Below, one piece after another: positions 62,254 through 64,000 of a stretch of DNA of 64,000 nt (its first letter is position 1; every line of letters starts with the position of its first letter). Under the pieces are notes generated by a model. It was not told the origin of the DNA. It searched no databases and saw nothing but the letters and a program-made list of their open reading frames with translations. The stretch is from Bombus terrestris (taxonomy: Eukaryota > Arthropoda > Insecta > Hymenoptera > Apidae): the NCBI RefSeq assembly GCF_910591885.1, contig NC_063277.1, positions 1,488,001-1,552,000 on the forward strand. Reading direction: 5' to 3'. Made by a program: the position numbers and the translations under genes.

Positions 62254-62298
62254 TGAGAACAAGAACGAGAACAAGAACGAGAACAAGAACGAGAACGA
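62254..62298. repeat. 12-bp tandem repeat (GAGAACAAGAAC)n
   Basis: Nearly four copies of GAGAACAAGAAC. The plus frame would read repeated NKNE, but the frame around it has no other support as a gene. Confidence 0.88.
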
Positions 62299-62909
62299 GC
62301 GCGTGGAAGCTGAGAGGTTCGCACAGGTTGTCTCGGAAATCTCGTCGAGTTTTCTCATCGAACGATCGAATAGAAGGAAAGTTCGTGAAACGACATCCGT
62401 AAATCAGTTTCGTATCGGACAAAAGATGGATAAATCGAGCGAAGGAATAGCGGAGAAACACGATCGACGACGACTACGTAAAAGAGAGACCCAGAAATAG
62501 ATCGTCGTCGATGATTTATATCTAGCTTCTATGTTAGCTGTAATCGAACAATTTGTCAAATTCAAGATAGACGTTTCCTAATAGATAGGATCAGGCAAAA
62601 AGCTGGAGAATCTCGCCGCGCTACTTCGAACAGGGCAAAGCGCAGAGCAGGAACAAGATACAACGGGTAGAGAAGAGGAAATAGAGAAAGTGAAAAGTTT
62701 GGCAAAAGTTTATGCCAATAGGTACATACAACAAGATAAATACGAGATTCAACGTCTCTATAGAACATTATCCATACGCTTCTTCGCTGAGTTGCGATTG
62801 ACCGGTAAACGAATCGTCATCGAATTTCGATTTGACTAGAATCTTACTTGAAATAATTCTTTGTCGAATCTTTGGTCCTTGATCGAGAATTCTCGTCAAC
62901 GTAGGTTAA

Positions 62910-62928
62910 TAAAAAAAAAAAAAAAAAA
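62910..62928. repeat. Poly-A run
   Basis: Homopolymer A tract, then mixed A/G. Confidence 0.8.
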
Positions 62929-63215
62929 GAAAGAAAAAACACGGTTAAATTTATTCAGAAAATAACCTTCCCGTTAGGTTATAGCAGCTATTTGAAATCG
63001 ACGATAGATCAGTTGTGTCAAAACTGTCGGACGATCACGAAACGCTCCTTTCATGCATTGATCGTGCATCTACGTAATCTTTAATATTATCACAGAGTGC
63101 AATGAAAAGTCGAACTCGATGGATCCGTTATTCCGGCCAAGTCGCATGGAAAGACACGTTTCATTTTCCATCGTACTACGTACGACTTACGTCCTCACCA
63201 TAAAGTTACTATTCA

Positions 63216-63283
63216 ATATGTATAATATATGTATATGTATATGTATATATGTATAATATATTATATATATAATAATATTTTTT
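63216..63283. repeat. TA/TG-rich low-complexity tract
   Basis: Alternating ATATGTATA and TATATATAATAATA units. Confidence 0.8.
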
Positions 63284-64000
63284 TGATTTAAATAGATTCT
63301 CTATCTTGGATATTATTCTACGTTAGGTAACGGCCTGCTTAGGCCCGATTTTAAACTAGATGATACTAACTCAAACAAAAGGAATCGACGCAAGTTATCG
63401 AACGAATTGACCAGATTCGTTCGATCGCTTCGTTGATTCTCAAACTACTTACAATCTCCGATTCAATCGACAAAAATAATATAACTTCGATCTTATGCGA
63501 CAACAACGAACGTTGTAAAGCTTGCTCTACATCGCCCTTTTGTCGCGTTAAACGAGTAAAAGGGCAACCACGCTATGCGAAGTCACGCTTTCCATTTCAC
63601 ATTGAATCGTCGGTAGTGTGGAAGAATAATCGTTCTTCCCTTAAGGCTTAAGGGCACGATTATTTCGTCTCTGTCCCCTCATCGTCAAGTTCGGTGAGTC
63701 TACATACACCGTTTGCTTTTGACTAGAATTTCCGAAAGTTACTTCAACTAGACTACGCTAAAGAACTAGAATACTACAATACTAGCGGGATATTACTAAC
63801 GTCGGAGACATTTCGTTGCATCGAGAATTTCAATCCTTCCGACTAATTGCAAGAATCGAGATGTAACTCGGGAAATCGGTAACGACCGATGAACTCAGTT
63901 TCCAACTATGATCATCGAACAAACCCTATCTGTGTATTTCGATTCGACCAATGGACGACGGAATCCTTGTCGCGAAATATTCACTTCTATATCCGCGATA

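Larger units (their letters stand above)
60255..64000. other. Probable intron upstream of the zinc-finger array
   Basis: No further zinc-finger exon, BTB domain or long frame on either strand. Given the minus-strand gene direction, this is expected to be intron between the common exons (beyond the window) and the alternative exons. It contains TTTCCA-type hexamers at 60361-60415, a GAACAA/GAACGA 12-mer tract at 62254-62298, a poly-A run at 62910-62928 and a TA/GT-rich tract at 63216-63283. Confidence 0.5.

Noticed and set aside
62228..62500. Plus-strand frame with NKNE repeats
   Set aside because: Produced by a 12-base tandem repeat; the remaining residues show no domain and there is no splice or promoter support.
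1..64000. CRISPR arrays, bacterial operons, rRNA or tRNA genes
   Set aside because: No regularly spaced repeat-spacer pattern, no ribosome-binding-site-linked gene runs and no clear cloverleaf or rRNA core was seen. Short tRNAs could be missed without a covariance search.

Overview
The window is animal nuclear DNA. It is AT-rich and intron-bearing, with many homopolymer and dinucleotide runs. The content points to an insect, most likely a hymenopteran of the bee/wasp/ant type (inference). The main evidence is a 24 kb array of alternative zinc-finger exons of the kind known from longitudinals lacking (lola), supported by a mariner-type inverted-repeat element and by jockey-clade and piggyBac-type remnants.

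Layout. 1-28.7 kb is gene-poor. It holds a TA-rich palindromic array (1.35-1.81 kb), a tiny jockey 3' end (14.87-15.0 kb), an 80-bp tandem duplication (17.0 kb), a nest of jockey-related retroposons with readable target-site duplications (17.47-18.34 kb), and a 5'-truncated jockey-type element (20.44-21.90 kb) inserted into an older dispersed repeat. 28.8-32.6 kb is richer in CG and carries a small two-exon gene on the minus strand for a 133-residue serine-rich protein that I cannot name. 35.0-36.3 kb holds two nested piggyBac-like MITEs and a perfectly bounded mariner MITE.

36.4-60.3 kb is the centre of the window: 23 minus-strand terminal exons of a lola-type BTB zinc-finger gene. Each starts at a recognisable AG acceptor, always leaves two bases of a split codon (phase 1 intron), encodes one C2HC finger and usually a second C2H2 or C2HC finger, and ends in its own stop. 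Three of them (54.1, 49.6 and 60.1 kb) lack an internal start codon and are found only by reading from the splice sites. The array also contains a dead exon (57.7 kb), an exon whose second finger has lost its zinc ligands (54.8 kb), and a possible exon without a finger (53.1 kb). The shared 5' exons with the BTB domain are not here; since the gene is on the minus strand, they should lie beyond 64 kb. 60.3-64 kb looks like intron.

How it works together. In Drosophila lola, a common BTB exon set is joined, in cis or in trans, to one of about twenty alternative zinc-finger exons, so one locus makes many DNA-binding factors with the same dimerisation domain (established knowledge). The constant phase, the single-exon units and the close paralog pairs here (49.0/49.6, 39.3/40.6, 55.6/56.9 kb) fit that design, and they show it growing by tandem exon duplication and shrinking by exon decay.
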